46,380 nt of DNA from an uncultured bacterium (GCA_905214245.1 CAJMLO010000003.1:1-46380); one strand, 5' to 3'. Shown: positions 33,506 through 41,742, numbered from the stretch's first letter. Translations and numbers: made by a program. The notes: generated by a model not told the origin, from the sequence alone.

Positions 33506-34802
33506 ATGGATTTGTCAAAATTTCGTCATAAAGTGATATCGTTTTTCTTGATTTAATTTCGTCTGTTGTAAAACCAAGTTCCTTTAATTCTTCACTTGTA
33601 TAATCTGAAACAATTGTATATTTTCCATTACTTTTTTTCTCTTTAATCCAAATTTTTTCTTGATATCCTGCTCTTGTTCTTATAACATATGCAACCTTGT
33701 TGTCTCCCCTTTCTTCATATCCAATTGCACTGTTAGGAATTTTCTTTCCACTTTCTCCCCACCAAATAATGTTAAAAGATATTTTTCTATACGCAATTAG
33801 TTCCTCAATGCTTTTCTCAATTTTTAGTATCAAAACATAGCTTCCACCATCTTGTGAATTAACATATTCAATCTCCGCTGGAACTTCGCTTCCTGATGGC
33901 AAGCGAACTTTTATCTTTGATCCAACTTCTGCATTTTTTGCATTTTCTGAACTTAAAATTGTTGCAATATAGCACTCATAATTATCAATTATTTTTCCGC
34001 TTTCTTCACTTGATGTAATAACTTGACCTGTTTTCAAATTTAAACTTTCTAAAAACTCTTTAGTCATTTTTCCAAAATCTTTAGTGTTTAACATTTCTTC
34101 TAGTCCATCAACTTTATATGAAACAACTCCGCTTCTCGTAGCTGTTACATATTCTGCGCCAGAATTTAAAGAATTTTCATATTTTTTTCTTTCATCCACC
34201 AATTTTTTTAGGTATGAACCTGCAGGGCTCAGCTCTCCAGCTATCTTTGCCTTTTTTGTAATATTATTATTTATATTTTTTTTATTCTCTTTTATTTTTT
34301 GTAAATTGCTCTCTAGGTAGCAACTTTCAATTTTATCATATATTTGATTTTCTAAAACCTTTGTATCTCCTGAAGATAGTTTTTCTTCCTTTTCCATAGC
34401 TTCGTTTATTTTTTTATCAAGTTCTTCTATCTTTTTTACCAAATTGCTTTCGCCATTTGTATAATATCTAAATATAGCCTCTCCTTTTGCAACTTTTTCT
34501 CCCTCTGCCTTTATCTGAACCATACCGTTTTTATATTTGCTACCCTTTACAACTGTTTCATCCCTTATGATATAGCCTGTCGCAGTTTCCTCTTGATAAA
34601 TTTGTCCCTGTTCTACCAAAAATGTATTAGTCGGATTCGAAATCAACTTAACAACTACTGTTGAAAACCATATCAAAATACATACAAGAAGAATTATCGT
34701 TATAATCTTTCTATGTTCTTTTATTTCTTCAAGAAATTTGTTGTTACTGCACTTATTTTTTCTATTTACTTTATTTTCTGCCTTAGTATTATTTTCCTGC
34801 AT
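33504..34802 (-). CDS. HlyD-like membrane-anchored protein
   Basis: The protein has one N-terminal membrane helix (about 35-55), then a lipoyl/barrel-sandwich half (EETATGYIIRDETVVKG, VQIKAEGEKVAKGEAIFRYY), a coiled-coil hairpin (about 110-200), and the second half (YVTATRSGVVSYKVDGLEEML, then beta-barrel repeats). This is the layout of HlyD-type periplasmic adaptor proteins, but in a Gram-positive setting beside sepF, where similar proteins of unknown role are common. I chose the Met at 34802 because GGAGGAG precedes it by 4-5 nt; it overlaps the miaA 3' end by 14 bp. No ABC transporter is adjacent. Confidence 0.8.
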   Translation of the reverse strand: MQENNTKAENKVNRKNKCSNNKFLEEIKEHRKIITIILLVCILIWFSTVVVKLISNPTNTFLVEQGQIYQEETATGYIIRDETVVKGSKYKNGMVQIKAEGEKVAKGEAIFRYYTNGESNLVKKIEELDKKINEAMEKEEKLSSGDTKVLENQIYDKIESCYLESNLQKIKENKKNINNNITKKAKIAGELSPAGSYLKKLVDERKKYENSLNSGAEYVTATRSGVVSYKVDGLEEMLNTKDFGKMTKEFLESLNLKTGQVITSSEESGKIIDNYECYIATILSSENAKNAEVGSKIKVRLPSGSEVPAEIEYVNSQDGGSYVLILKIEKSIEELIAYRKISFNIIWWGESGKKIPNSAIGYEERGDNKVAYVIRTRAGYQEKIWIKEKKSNGKYTIVSDYTSEELKELGFTTDEIKSRKTISLYDEILTNP

Positions 34803-35718
34803 TATACTCCTCCCATATAATGTTAACATTCCTTTGTATATCATCTAATCCATCAATCCATGTGATATTATCATATCTTCTAAACCATGTTAGCTGTCTT
34901 TTTGCATATCTCCTTGTTTCCATTTTGATTTTTTCTATCATCTCTTCTTTTGTTGTATCTCCATTTATATATTCTACAACCTCTTTATATCCTAGTCCTT
35001 GCATTGCAGTTGGAAAATCATCATATTTATTTAGTACTTCTTTAACTTCATCAATCAAGCCATCTTCAATCATTATATCAACACGTTTATTTATTCTGTC
35101 ATACAATTTTTCTCTATCCATGCTTATTCCAAATACTAAATAATCATATTTAGGTTCATTTGCTCTTGACTCTATTTCAATTTGTGTTTTTGTTTTACCA
35201 GTAGCATGATATATTTCAAGTACTCTACATATTCTTTTTTTATCATTTTGGCTTATTTTTTTCATGGCTAATTTATCTACTTTCATAGCCATTTCATATA
35301 ATCTGTCCAAACCTTCTTTTTCAGCAATTTCTTCCAACTTTTTTCTATAATTCGTATCAAGCTCAACACTTGGATATTCTATTTCATATATTAAGGAATT
35401 AACATATAAGCCTGTCCCTCCAACAACTATTGGTGTTTTACCTTTTGATATTATTTCTTCTATTGCATTTGTTGCATCATTTTTATATTCTGCAACACTA
35501 TACCTTTTATCAGGAGAAACAAAATCAATCAAATAATGTTTTATTCCTTGCATTTCTTCTGTAGTTGGTTTAGCTGTTCCAATTGTCATATCTTTATAAA
35601 TTTGCATTGAATCTGCAGATACAATTTCTCCATTTACCAATTTTGCAACTTCAATAGATAATTTTGTTTTTCCTGATGCAGTTGGTCCACAAATAACAAT
35701 TACTTTTGGTTTTTCCAT
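34789..35718 (-). CDS. miaA: tRNA dimethylallyltransferase
   Basis: MiaA adds dimethylallyl to A37 of tRNAs reading U-starting codons. The P-loop ICGPTASGKTKLS (about 9-21), DSMQIYKDMTIGTAKPT, VVGGTGLYV and QNDKKRICRVLEIYHATGKT are all present. Length 309 aa is normal. It lies downstream of mutL and a membrane protein; mutL-miaA is a widespread order. Confidence 0.96.
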   Translation of the reverse strand: MEKPKVIVICGPTASGKTKLSIEVAKLVNGEIVSADSMQIYKDMTIGTAKPTTEEMQGIKHYLIDFVSPDKRYSVAEYKNDATNAIEEIISKGKTPIVVGGTGLYVNSLIYEIEYPSVELDTNYRKKLEEIAEKEGLDRLYEMAMKVDKLAMKKISQNDKKRICRVLEIYHATGKTKTQIEIESRANEPKYDYLVFGISMDREKLYDRINKRVDIMIEDGLIDEVKEVLNKYDDFPTAMQGLGYKEVVEYINGDTTKEEMIEKIKMETRRYAKRQLTWFRRYDNITWIDGLDDIQRNVNIIWEEYNAGK

Positions 35719-35736
35719 TTTGTTCTCCCTCTATAT

Positions 35737-36345
35737 TTAATAGATAATATCTTCTACAGTATTAGTTTTACTACTGCCAGACACACTGTTTGTATTATTA
35801 ACAGTACTATTTGATACTATTGAATTTACTGTATTCTTTTTTAGTGTATTGACATCTACATTTTCAATAATATTTTCTAGTGTATTTGTTTCAGTTCTTT
35901 CATCATTTGCATTTTGTCTTGTTTGTTGATTTTTTTCAATAAGAGTTATAACTGTATTTTGTACATTTTTAAAATAAAAACATTCTATTACAAGTATTAT
36001 AAGTAAAATAGCTCCAAGTACTATCCCTCTATTTTTCAATTTATCAAATGCAAGAAATCCAGTTTTATATTTATTATACGATTTAGCAAGTAAAGGAACA
36101 ACAACAAGTGTATTTATAGGTACAAATAAAAATGTAATTAAATTTTTACCTAAATCTGAAACTTCTTTAACTGCAACGCTTTTTGTACTAATCCAATATA
36201 CAAAAGTTGTAAGCATATATATTATTGCTACACATACAGCTATAAATATTACTTTATCCTTTTTTTCTAAATCTGATAAACAATAATATGTTAAAGCAAT
36301 TGCAATTATATTTAAAACAATTATAAAAACTAAAATTAATGTCAT
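35737..36345 (-). CDS. Membrane protein, 202 aa, between mutL and miaA
   Basis: I do not recognise a family. Four hydrophobic helices are visible: about 3-22, 31-50, 67-85 and 105-123. The last 70 residues are Asn/Thr/Ser-rich and low in complexity (NTVNSIVSNSTVNNTNSVSG), probably an extracellular tail. It starts 11 bp after mutL ends and is followed after 18 bp by miaA, so it is in that operon. Confidence 0.8.
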   Translation of the reverse strand: MTLILVFIIVLNIIAIALTYYCLSDLEKKDKVIFIAVCVAIIYMLTTFVYWISTKSVAVKEVSDLGKNLITFLFVPINTLVVVPLLAKSYNKYKTGFLAFDKLKNRGIVLGAILLIILVIECFYFKNVQNTVITLIEKNQQTRQNANDERTETNTLENIIENVDVNTLKKNTVNSIVSNSTVNNTNSVSGSSKTNTVEDIIY

Positions 36346-36356
36346 ATTATTTATTC

Positions 36357-38561
36357 CTACTTTCTTGAAAATTTTCTTTCTATATCATATCTCGTCATTT
36401 TTATTGCTGTTGGTCTACCATGAGGACATGTAAATGGATTTGGAAGTATAAGCAGTTGTTTCATTAAATTATCTACTTCTTCTCTTGTAAGAGCCATATT
36501 AGCTTTAACTGCAGCTTTACAAGCAACAGTTGCAATAAATTTTTCCTCAATTTCTTGTTTTGCTGTTCTTGCAACAGTATTTATTTCATCCAAAGTTTCT
36601 AGGAAAAGCTCTTTTGTATCCAAGTCTATGCATACATTTGGAACACCTGTTAATTTTATTGTGTTTTCTCCAAATTCCTCAAGAACAAATCCTGCTTTTC
36701 TAAAAACATCCATATTATCCTTTGCAATTTCCATATCTCTATGAGATAAATTTATAATATCAGGTAAAAGCATAAGTTGTGAATCTTTATCTGTCTCACT
36801 ATAATAGTTTTTCTTTACTTTTTCGTACATAATTCTTTCATGTGCAGCATGTTGATCAATTATGTACAATTCCTTATCAAGCTCTATAATAATAAATGTT
36901 GAAAATGCAATTCCTATAAATTTATAATTTGGAGCTTGTCCTTCCTCATTTTTTTCAAAAATAGACATGTTTTCAACTGTCTTTAAATCATCAGAATTAA
37001 ACTTATAACCACTTGCCTCTTCTTCAACTTTTTCCTCTTTTTTAGTTGTTCCAAAAGTTCTTGCATACATTTCATCAAAATCTTGGAAATTCGTATCAAC
37101 TTGCAAATTAGAAAGCTCATTAAGCTTTTCATTTACTTCTTTTAAATCTACAACTTTTGTTTCATCATTATTATTGATATTTTCAGATACTGGAATGTCA
37201 ATTTTTTGCGTCTCTTCATTACTATTTTGTAATGTTTCTATTTTTTCAGTGTTATCCATCAAATTATTTGCAGGTCTATTCTCTAAAATTTGTGCATTAT
37301 ATTCATTTCTAAAAGCTTCAATAGCCTTGTTTTTTTCATCATCCATGTTTGAAGTTTCATTTACAGTATTTCCTTGGCTCACATTCTCATTATTATTTTC
37401 GCCTATATTAGTATCAATTCCATGCTTTTGATTATATATTTGTGCAATAAAATTATTAGAAGAATTCATATTGCTCCATCCACTTTGTGCAATATTTTCT
37501 TTTACTTCCTTCTGTTTTTCTTCTTTTTCCTCTTGCTTATTTATCTCAATTCTTGTCTTATCAGGTACTAAATCACCTTGTAGTAAATTTTCCTTTATAG
37601 TATGATAAATAGCCTTAAAAACTTTGCCTTCATCATCAAATCTTACTTCAAGTTTTGCAGGATGTACATTTACATCCACTTGTTTAGGATTCATCTCAAT
37701 ATTTAAAACTAGAAAAGCATATTTTCCAATTGTAATCATACCTTTATATGCTTGTTCTGCTGCACTTGTTAATGCTTTATCTTTTATGAATCTCTTATTT
37801 ACAAAGAATAATTGATTGCTTCTATTTGAACGTGAAATTACTGGTTTTCCAATTACTCCAGTAACATGTATATCATCATAAACATAATCAACATTTATTA
37901 CATTTTCTGCTATATCTTTTCCATATATATTATATATAACTGTTTTCAAATCTCCATTTCCAGGTGTTTGGATTATAGTTTTACCAGAACTTATAAGCTT
38001 AATAGCAATTTCTGGATGTACAAGTGCAATTCTTGTTATTACATCTTCGATATACCCAGCCTCTGTAAAATCCTTTTTTAAGAATTTATATCTTACAGGT
38101 GTATTATAAAATAAATCCGTTACAGTAATTGTAGTACCTTGTGGACATCCTGCATCTTCCTTATTTAGCATGTTACCACCCTTAATTTCAACTCTGCAAC
38201 CAATATCATTTCCAATTGCCTTTGAAACAACTTCAACCGAGCTAATAGAAGCAATACTTGCCAAAGCCTCACCTCTAAACCCCATAGAAGTTACAGTCTC
38301 TAAATCTTCCGCCTTTCTTATTTTACTTGTTGCATGACGTTCAAAAGCCATATCCATATCATCAGGCATAATTCCCTTTCCATTATCTGTGATACGAATG
38401 TATGAAATTCCTCCATTTTTTATTTCTACTGATATACTAGTAGCTCCTGCATCTATTGAATTTTCAACTAATTCTTTAACAACTGAAGCTGGTCTCTCAA
38501 TAACCTCACCTGCTGCTATTTGATTAATCGTTAGTTCATCTAACAAAACAATATTTCCCAT
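36357..38561 (-). CDS. mutL: DNA mismatch repair protein MutL
   Basis: MutL couples mismatch recognition by MutS to strand nicking. The N-terminal GHKL ATPase is complete (NQIAAGEVIERPASVVKELV, DNGKGI, GFRGEALASI). A long Asn/Glu-rich linker (about 340-520) follows, and the C-terminal endonuclease domain has DQHAAHERIMYEKV (about 565) with a terminal CPHGRPTAI zinc motif. Length 734 aa. mutS is not in the window; only mutS2 is. Confidence 0.96.
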   Translation of the reverse strand: MGNIVLLDELTINQIAAGEVIERPASVVKELVENSIDAGATSISVEIKNGGISYIRITDNGKGIMPDDMDMAFERHATSKIRKAEDLETVTSMGFRGEALASIASISSVEVVSKAIGNDIGCRVEIKGGNMLNKEDAGCPQGTTITVTDLFYNTPVRYKFLKKDFTEAGYIEDVITRIALVHPEIAIKLISSGKTIIQTPGNGDLKTVIYNIYGKDIAENVINVDYVYDDIHVTGVIGKPVISRSNRSNQLFFVNKRFIKDKALTSAAEQAYKGMITIGKYAFLVLNIEMNPKQVDVNVHPAKLEVRFDDEGKVFKAIYHTIKENLLQGDLVPDKTRIEINKQEEKEEKQKEVKENIAQSGWSNMNSSNNFIAQIYNQKHGIDTNIGENNNENVSQGNTVNETSNMDDEKNKAIEAFRNEYNAQILENRPANNLMDNTEKIETLQNSNEETQKIDIPVSENINNNDETKVVDLKEVNEKLNELSNLQVDTNFQDFDEMYARTFGTTKKEEKVEEEASGYKFNSDDLKTVENMSIFEKNEEGQAPNYKFIGIAFSTFIIIELDKELYIIDQHAAHERIMYEKVKKNYYSETDKDSQLMLLPDIINLSHRDMEIAKDNMDVFRKAGFVLEEFGENTIKLTGVPNVCIDLDTKELFLETLDEINTVARTAKQEIEEKFIATVACKAAVKANMALTREEVDNLMKQLLILPNPFTCPHGRPTAIKMTRYDIERKFSRK

Positions 38562-38754
38562 ACTCGTTTTCTTCCTCCATTACATGTTACATTTGTTCTT
38601 TTGCCTCAAATTATATCATTAATCACTCCGTTTTGTATAGTTTTTTAATGAATTTTTAAATAAATTTTATAACCTTTGTAACCGATTTTTTTAAGTTGAA
38701 TAATATATATCATAAACGAAAGAGCAAAACAAACTTTTATAGGAGGTACAGAAA

Positions 38755-38871
38755 ATGAGAAATTGCTGTAATAGTGAACTTTTATGGTTTATCATCCTAT
38801 TTTTGTTATTATTCTGCTGTGGTGGATGTGGTAACAACGGATGTGGTTGCAACAACGGATGCGGTTGCTAA
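38755..38871 (+). CDS. Cys/Gly-rich single-helix small protein, 38 aa
   Basis: A short hydrophobic helix (ELLWFIILFLLLF) follows MRNCCNS, and the C-terminus is CCGGCGNNGCGCNNGCGC, ten of whose residues are Cys or near-repeats of N-N-G-C-G-C. AGGAGG (38741-38746) lies 8 nt before the ATG, so translation is likely. A second protein of the same design follows 37 bp later. They resemble in layout the small Gly-rich sporulation/coat peptides of Firmicutes and could bind metal or be disulfide-linked in the envelope; this is inference. Confidence 0.7.
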   Translation: MRNCCNSELLWFIILFLLLFCCGGCGNNGCGCNNGCGC

Positions 38872-38908
38872 TTAAAAATATCATTTTCTTTTGAAGGGAG
38901 GGGATTTT

Positions 38909-39028
38909 ATGCCAGAGAACAGAGGTTGTGGATGCGGTTTCGGTTTTGGTGATGACTGCATTTGGATTATCATAATTCTTATCTTAATATGCTGCTGTTG
39001 TGGTGGTGGCAGAGGCGGATGCTGCTAA
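38909..39028 (+). CDS. Cys/Gly-rich single-helix small protein, 39 aa
   Basis: The N-terminus is CGCGFGFGDDC-like, followed by a hydrophobic helix (IWIIIILILI) and a terminal CCCCGGGRGGCC. GGGAGGGG precedes the ATG by 5-6 nt. Paired with the 38-aa gene just upstream and ended by the hairpin at 39098-39124. The four consecutive Cys at the membrane boundary are notable. Function unknown. Confidence 0.7.
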   Translation: MPENRGCGCGFGFGDDCIWIIIILILICCCCGGGRGGCC

Positions 39029-39097
39029 ATAAAGTTACTTATATAACGCAAATAAAATTTATTTGCAATCATTTTTAACATTTTATTACCCAAGAAC

Positions 39098-39130
39098 AAA
39101 GCGACTAAAAATTCTAGTCGCTTTATTTTT
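39098..39130 (+). terminator. Terminator after the Cys-rich gene pair
   Basis: AAAGCGACTA (39098-39107) pairs perfectly with TAGTCGCTTT (39115-39124), followed by ATTTTT. Confidence 0.85.
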
Positions 39131-39163
39131 AATTTATTTAATTATAATTAAGTTGCACTTTAC

Positions 39164-39304
39164 TTATCTTTTTCTTTCATTATCTTTATTAACACGTCTG
39201 TCCGTTTTTCTTTTATCTTCACCTGCTTTAGATGATTTTGAATTTCTTCTATCATCTTTTTTTCTTCTATCTTCAAAAATTTGACCTTTTCCATCAACTA
39301 TCAT
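39164..39304 (-). CDS. Highly charged small protein, 46 aa
   Basis: MIVDGKGQIFEDRRKKDDRR is followed by more Lys/Arg/Asp/Asn and ends NERKR. AAGGAGG lies 7 nt before the ATG, and the codon use is normal for the genome, so I take it as real. It is probably disordered and may bind nucleic acid or an acidic partner. No family recognised. Confidence 0.6.
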   Translation of the reverse strand: MIVDGKGQIFEDRRKKDDRRNSKSSKAGEDKRKTDRRVNKDNERKR

Positions 39305-39439
39305 TTGATTGCCTCCTTTTTTCTATTACATTTACTTCATTTTACCAATAGAAACTATAAAAGTCAATCAATTTACATTAAATAGTTTAAACATAGTATT
39401 GTCTAATCTTGTAAAAAAAAAACTGTACTATACAAAAAA

Positions 39440-39483
39440 ACGATATGGTAAATTCCATATCGTCAAAAAGCAATACGCTTTTT
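39440..39483 (-). terminator. Double hairpin downstream of the 100-aa membrane protein
   Basis: ACGATATGG (39440-39448) pairs with CCATATCGT (39455-39463) and on the minus strand runs into TTTTTTT. A second hairpin, AAAAAGC (39465-39471) with GCTTTTT (39477-39483), lies just before it. Confidence 0.8.
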
Positions 39484-39519
39484 AGTTTTTCATCAATTTT
39501 TATTGGTTATGTTCTAAGT

Positions 39520-39822
39520 TTAAAATCCTCCGTACTCATCTTCATCTTTGCTTGCGCTTTGTTTTTTATTATTCACTACTATCTTACAGCCGATGTTAAA
39601 AACAATTGCAGCTCCAAAAAAGCTACACCAAAATCCAAAAAGTAATATTGCTGTCTGGAACAAAGTCTCACATATAATGGATAATGCTCCGCCTTCTTTA
39701 AATGCAATTAAGATTTTGGAGATAGGAATATATCCAAAATTATAAAAGATGAAATATGCTCCAAGAATTAAAGAGCCAATTTGTAGGAATCTTCCAAATA
39801 ATAGCATAACCCGTCTTTTCAT
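39520..39822 (-). CDS. Small membrane protein, 100 aa
   Basis: Two hydrophobic segments (about 8-28 and 50-80) and a charged tail (NNKKQSASKDEDEYGGF). GGAGG lies 8 nt before the ATG, and a good promoter (39870-39898) and a terminator make it a complete unit. Codon 4 is CGG, one of only three in-frame CGG codons I found in intact genes. Family not recognised. Confidence 0.7.
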   Translation of the reverse strand: MKRRVMLLFGRFLQIGSLILGAYFIFYNFGYIPISKILIAFKEGGALSIICETLFQTAILLFGFWCSFFGAAIVFNIGCKIVVNNKKQSASKDEDEYGGF

Positions 39823-39869
39823 AAAAAGCCCTCCCTAAAATTGATTTTTCAAATAAGGTTACATAAACC

Positions 39870-39898
39870 ATTATAGCACATATAAATTTATATTGCAA
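39870..39898 (-). promoter_or_regulatory. Promoter of the 100-aa membrane protein gene
   Basis: TTGCAA (39893-39898), a 17-bp spacer and TATAAT (39870-39875) on the minus strand. Confidence 0.75.
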
Positions 39899-39922
39899 AT
39901 ACGATATTTTGTATACCCTTTC

Positions 39923-39949
39923 GTAGAGGAGCACAGTCCTCTACTTTTT
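39923..39949 (+). terminator. Insulating terminator upstream of the 22-aa gene
   Basis: GTAGAGGA (39923-39930) pairs with TCCTCTAC (39937-39944), followed by TTTTT. It ends 4 bp before the -35 box of the next promoter. I see no gene on the plus strand feeding into it, so it may block read-through or end a short RNA. Confidence 0.65.
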
Positions 39950-39952
39950 GGT

Positions 39953-39981
39953 TTGACAATTCTTTTGTTATATTATAATAT
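39953..39981 (+). promoter_or_regulatory. Promoter of the 22-aa peptide gene
   Basis: A consensus TTGACA (39953-39958) is followed after 17 bp by TAATAT (39976-39981); an overlapping TATAAT at 39974-39979 has a 15-bp spacer. Confidence 0.7.
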
Positions 39982-40018
39982 GTATATGCCGTCTTTCATT
40001 GAGAAAGGAGGTTGCACA

Positions 40019-40087
40019 ATGAAAGAACTGTTAAAATTATTAAAACTCTATTTGATTTATTTGATTGTAAAAGAATTAGGGAATTAA
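40019..40087 (+). CDS. 22-aa hydrophobic amphipathic peptide
   Basis: The peptide starts MKELLKLLKLYLIYLI and ends VKELGN: a single hydrophobic or amphipathic helix. It has a very strong ribosome binding site (AAAGGAGG, 7 nt before ATG), a consensus promoter and a strong terminator, all within 180 bp. This compact layout recalls type I toxins and other membrane-active peptides, but no antisense antitoxin is evident, so the role is open. An in-frame upstream ATG at 39986 would give 33 aa but has no ribosome binding site. Confidence 0.65.
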   Translation: MKELLKLLKLYLIYLIVKELGN

Positions 40088-40093
40088 TAAGAA

Positions 40094-40125
40094 AAGACTA
40101 GGATCATCACTCCTAGTCTTTTTTT
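40094..40125 (+). terminator. Terminator of the 22-aa peptide gene
   Basis: AAGACTAGGA (40094-40103) pairs perfectly with TCCTAGTCTT (40111-40120), followed by TTTTT. Confidence 0.9.
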
Positions 40126-40230
40126 GCACAATTTAAGAACTGTTTTGCAATTGCTATAAAGTATTATAGCTCATTTTTTATTATATGTCAAATTTTCCAA
40201 TTTATTCGAAAATTTAGATTTAAGTTAAAA

Positions 40231-40266
40231 AAACTCTTACATTCTCAATAAAAGATGCAAGAGTTT
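40231..40266 (-). terminator. Terminator of the tRNA-His/tRNA-Gln unit
   Basis: AAACTCTTACAT (40231-40242) pairs, with one mismatch, with ATGCAAGAGTTT (40255-40266), and on the minus strand ends in TTTTTTT. Confidence 0.85.
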
Positions 40267-40280
40267 GTTTTTCGTTTGCT

Positions 40281-40355
40281 TGGTTGGGCTGGCTAGATTC
40301 GAACTAGCGCATGCCAGAGTCAAAGTCTGGTGCCTTACCGCTTGGCTACAGCCCA
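40281..40355 (-). tRNA. tRNA-Gln (anticodon TTG)
   Basis: A full cloverleaf: acceptor TGGGCTG/CAGCCCA, D-arm, anticodon stem CCAGA/TCTGG with loop CTTTGAC (anticodon TTG at 40321-40323), and a T-loop with TTCGAAT. CCA is encoded at 40281-40283. It is 7 nt downstream of tRNA-His. Confidence 0.95.
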
Positions 40356-40362
40356 ATATGTA

Positions 40363-40440
40363 TGGGGTGGAAAATGGGACTCGAACCCACGGCCTCTAGT
40401 GCCACAAACTAGCGCTCTAACCAACTGAGCTACATCCACC
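40363..40440 (-). tRNA. tRNA-His (anticodon GTG)
   Basis: Begins with the extra G typical of tRNA-His, paired with a C at the discriminator position. The anticodon stem CTAGT/ACTAG holds loop TTGTGGC (GTG at 40403-40405), and the T-loop has TTCGAGT. CCA is encoded at 40363-40365. A consensus promoter lies upstream. Confidence 0.95.
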
Positions 40441-40468
40441 ATATGCCTCTTTAAGCATTGCAAGATAT

Positions 40469-40498
40469 ATTGTAACCCATTTTCCACCCATTTGTCAA
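40469..40498 (-). promoter_or_regulatory. tRNA-His/tRNA-Gln promoter
   Basis: TTGACA (40493-40498), an 18-bp spacer and TACAAT (40469-40474) on the minus strand. The spacer contains GGGTGGAAAATGGG, an inverted copy of the tRNA-His 3' end. Confidence 0.8.
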
Positions 40499-40541
40499 CA
40501 ATTATTTTAAAATATTTGTTTATTTTTTATAAAAATATCAA

Positions 40542-41246
40542 TTATTCTGCTACTGCCCATATAATTAATCTCTTTTTTGAATCATCTGTACAAGTTGAAA
40601 GTGATATTTCCATTTTGTTTGCATCAACTTTTCTTGTAGCATAATTAAAATCACCTGTACCTGTTTCATATTTTTTATAGATTGTATATGTAACTTTCTT
40701 TCCAGAATTATCAGTTATATAAATTTTATCGCCATTTGTCAATTTTTTATTATTAGAGAAAAATGTTCCATTTCTGTAGTTATGACCTACTAGAACTCCA
40801 TTTCCTCCTTTTTTATTTAATTCACCATACAAATTACAAATAGCAACTTTCAAAGAATTTAGTCCAACATCCTCTGATTTGATAATAGGATATTTTATAT
40901 TTGTTTTTGGAATTTCTATTGTTCCAATGACTTCATATCCTTGATACATAACTTTGTTTCCATTTGTTGTATTTACCGTATTTCCATTATTTATTGAATT
41001 TAAATCAATATTTGGATCTATTACTTCTGTATTTGAAACAATATTTTCAACTGTATTAGAATTATTTGCAAATTGATTTTCGAACTTGCCTGCTGCTGTT
41101 CCCGCTTCTTCATCAATCACATATTTTCTATAAACATCATATGCCATAAATCCAAGTATTCCAACTATTAGGACAATTACAATTATTAATATAATTGTTA
41201 ATACTTTACTATATTTACTATTAAACATGCTATTTAAAGTTCCCAT
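40542..41246 (-). CDS. Sortase
   Basis: Sortases cut cell-wall sorting signals and attach proteins to peptidoglycan or pilus subunits. One N-terminal membrane helix (about residues 15-38) is followed by a Asn/Thr-rich stalk and the sortase barrel, with catalytic His in VLVGHNYRNG (about 152), Cys in LSTCTDD (about 215) and Arg in KKRLIIWA (about 223). The start at 41246 is chosen by GGAGG at 41255-41259; the ATG at 41261 would overlap it. The class is unclear from motifs alone. No LPxTG-type substrate is seen in this window. Confidence 0.92.
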   Translation of the reverse strand: MGTLNSMFNSKYSKVLTIILIIVIVLIVGILGFMAYDVYRKYVIDEEAGTAAGKFENQFANNSNTVENIVSNTEVIDPNIDLNSINNGNTVNTTNGNKVMYQGYEVIGTIEIPKTNIKYPIIKSEDVGLNSLKVAICNLYGELNKKGGNGVLVGHNYRNGTFFSNNKKLTNGDKIYITDNSGKKVTYTIYKKYETGTGDFNYATRKVDANKMEISLSTCTDDSKKRLIIWAVAE

Positions 41247-41312
41247 ATGTTTTTCCTCCATTAGTTAAATCTAATACTATTATAACATATAATTCATTTC
41301 TTTGCCATATTT

Positions 41313-41660
41313 TCAGCCTACAATTTTAGTTCCAAGCTTCTTACCTGCAAGTAAATGAAAATGAAGGTGCATTACTTCCTGTCCTGCGTCTTTTCCACAA
41401 TTTACGATAACTCTAAATCCATCTTCTTCAATATTCATGTCTTTAGCAATTTTGTTTATTACCTCATAAATATGTGAAATTACTTCACTATCTTCTTTTG
41501 TTACTTCAAGTAATGATTTTATATGTTTTTTAGGAATAACAAGTACATGAATTGGTGCTGCAGGATGAATATCCTTAAATGCTAAAACACTTTCATCCTC
41601 ATATACTTTTTCTGATGGAATATCTCCATTTATTATTTTACAAAAAATACAATCTTCCAT
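41313..41660 (-). CDS. HIT family nucleotide-binding hydrolase
   Basis: A histidine-triad protein of the HINT branch, likely a purine nucleoside phosphoramidase. It starts DCIFCKIINGDIPSEKVYED and has HVLVIPKKHIKSL and the histidine triad HLHFHLL (about 98-104). Length 115 aa is normal. It has its own promoter in the alaS-HIT gap. Confidence 0.95.
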   Translation of the reverse strand: MEDCIFCKIINGDIPSEKVYEDESVLAFKDIHPAAPIHVLVIPKKHIKSLLEVTKEDSEVISHIYEVINKIAKDMNIEEDGFRVIVNCGKDAGQEVMHLHFHLLAGKKLGTKIVG

Positions 41661-41692
41661 ATTTTTTACCTATTCCTTTCCACTTTTTATTA

Positions 41693-41720
41693 ATTATAGC
41701 AAAGTGACTTCATTTTTCAA
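41693..41720 (-). promoter_or_regulatory. HIT gene promoter
   Basis: TTGAAA (41715-41720), a 16-bp spacer and TATAAT (41693-41698) on the minus strand. It overlaps the hairpin that follows alaS. Confidence 0.65.
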
Positions 41721-41728
41721 AGTCACTT
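41701..41728. terminator. Hairpin after alaS
   Basis: AAAGTGACTT (41701-41710) pairs perfectly with AAGTCACTTT (41719-41728). The T-tract is on the plus-strand side; on the minus strand it continues into the HIT promoter, so termination of alaS may be partial. Confidence 0.55.
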
Positions 41729-41742
41729 TACTTTTTTAAATA

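Noticed and set aside
39893..40087. 64-aa or 33-aa version of the small plus-strand protein
   Set aside because: The upstream parts cross the terminator and promoter and lack a ribosome binding site; the 22-codon form has an ideal one.
41244..41261. Upstream ATG for the sortase at 41261
   Set aside because: That ATG overlaps the GGAGG that serves the ATG at 41246.
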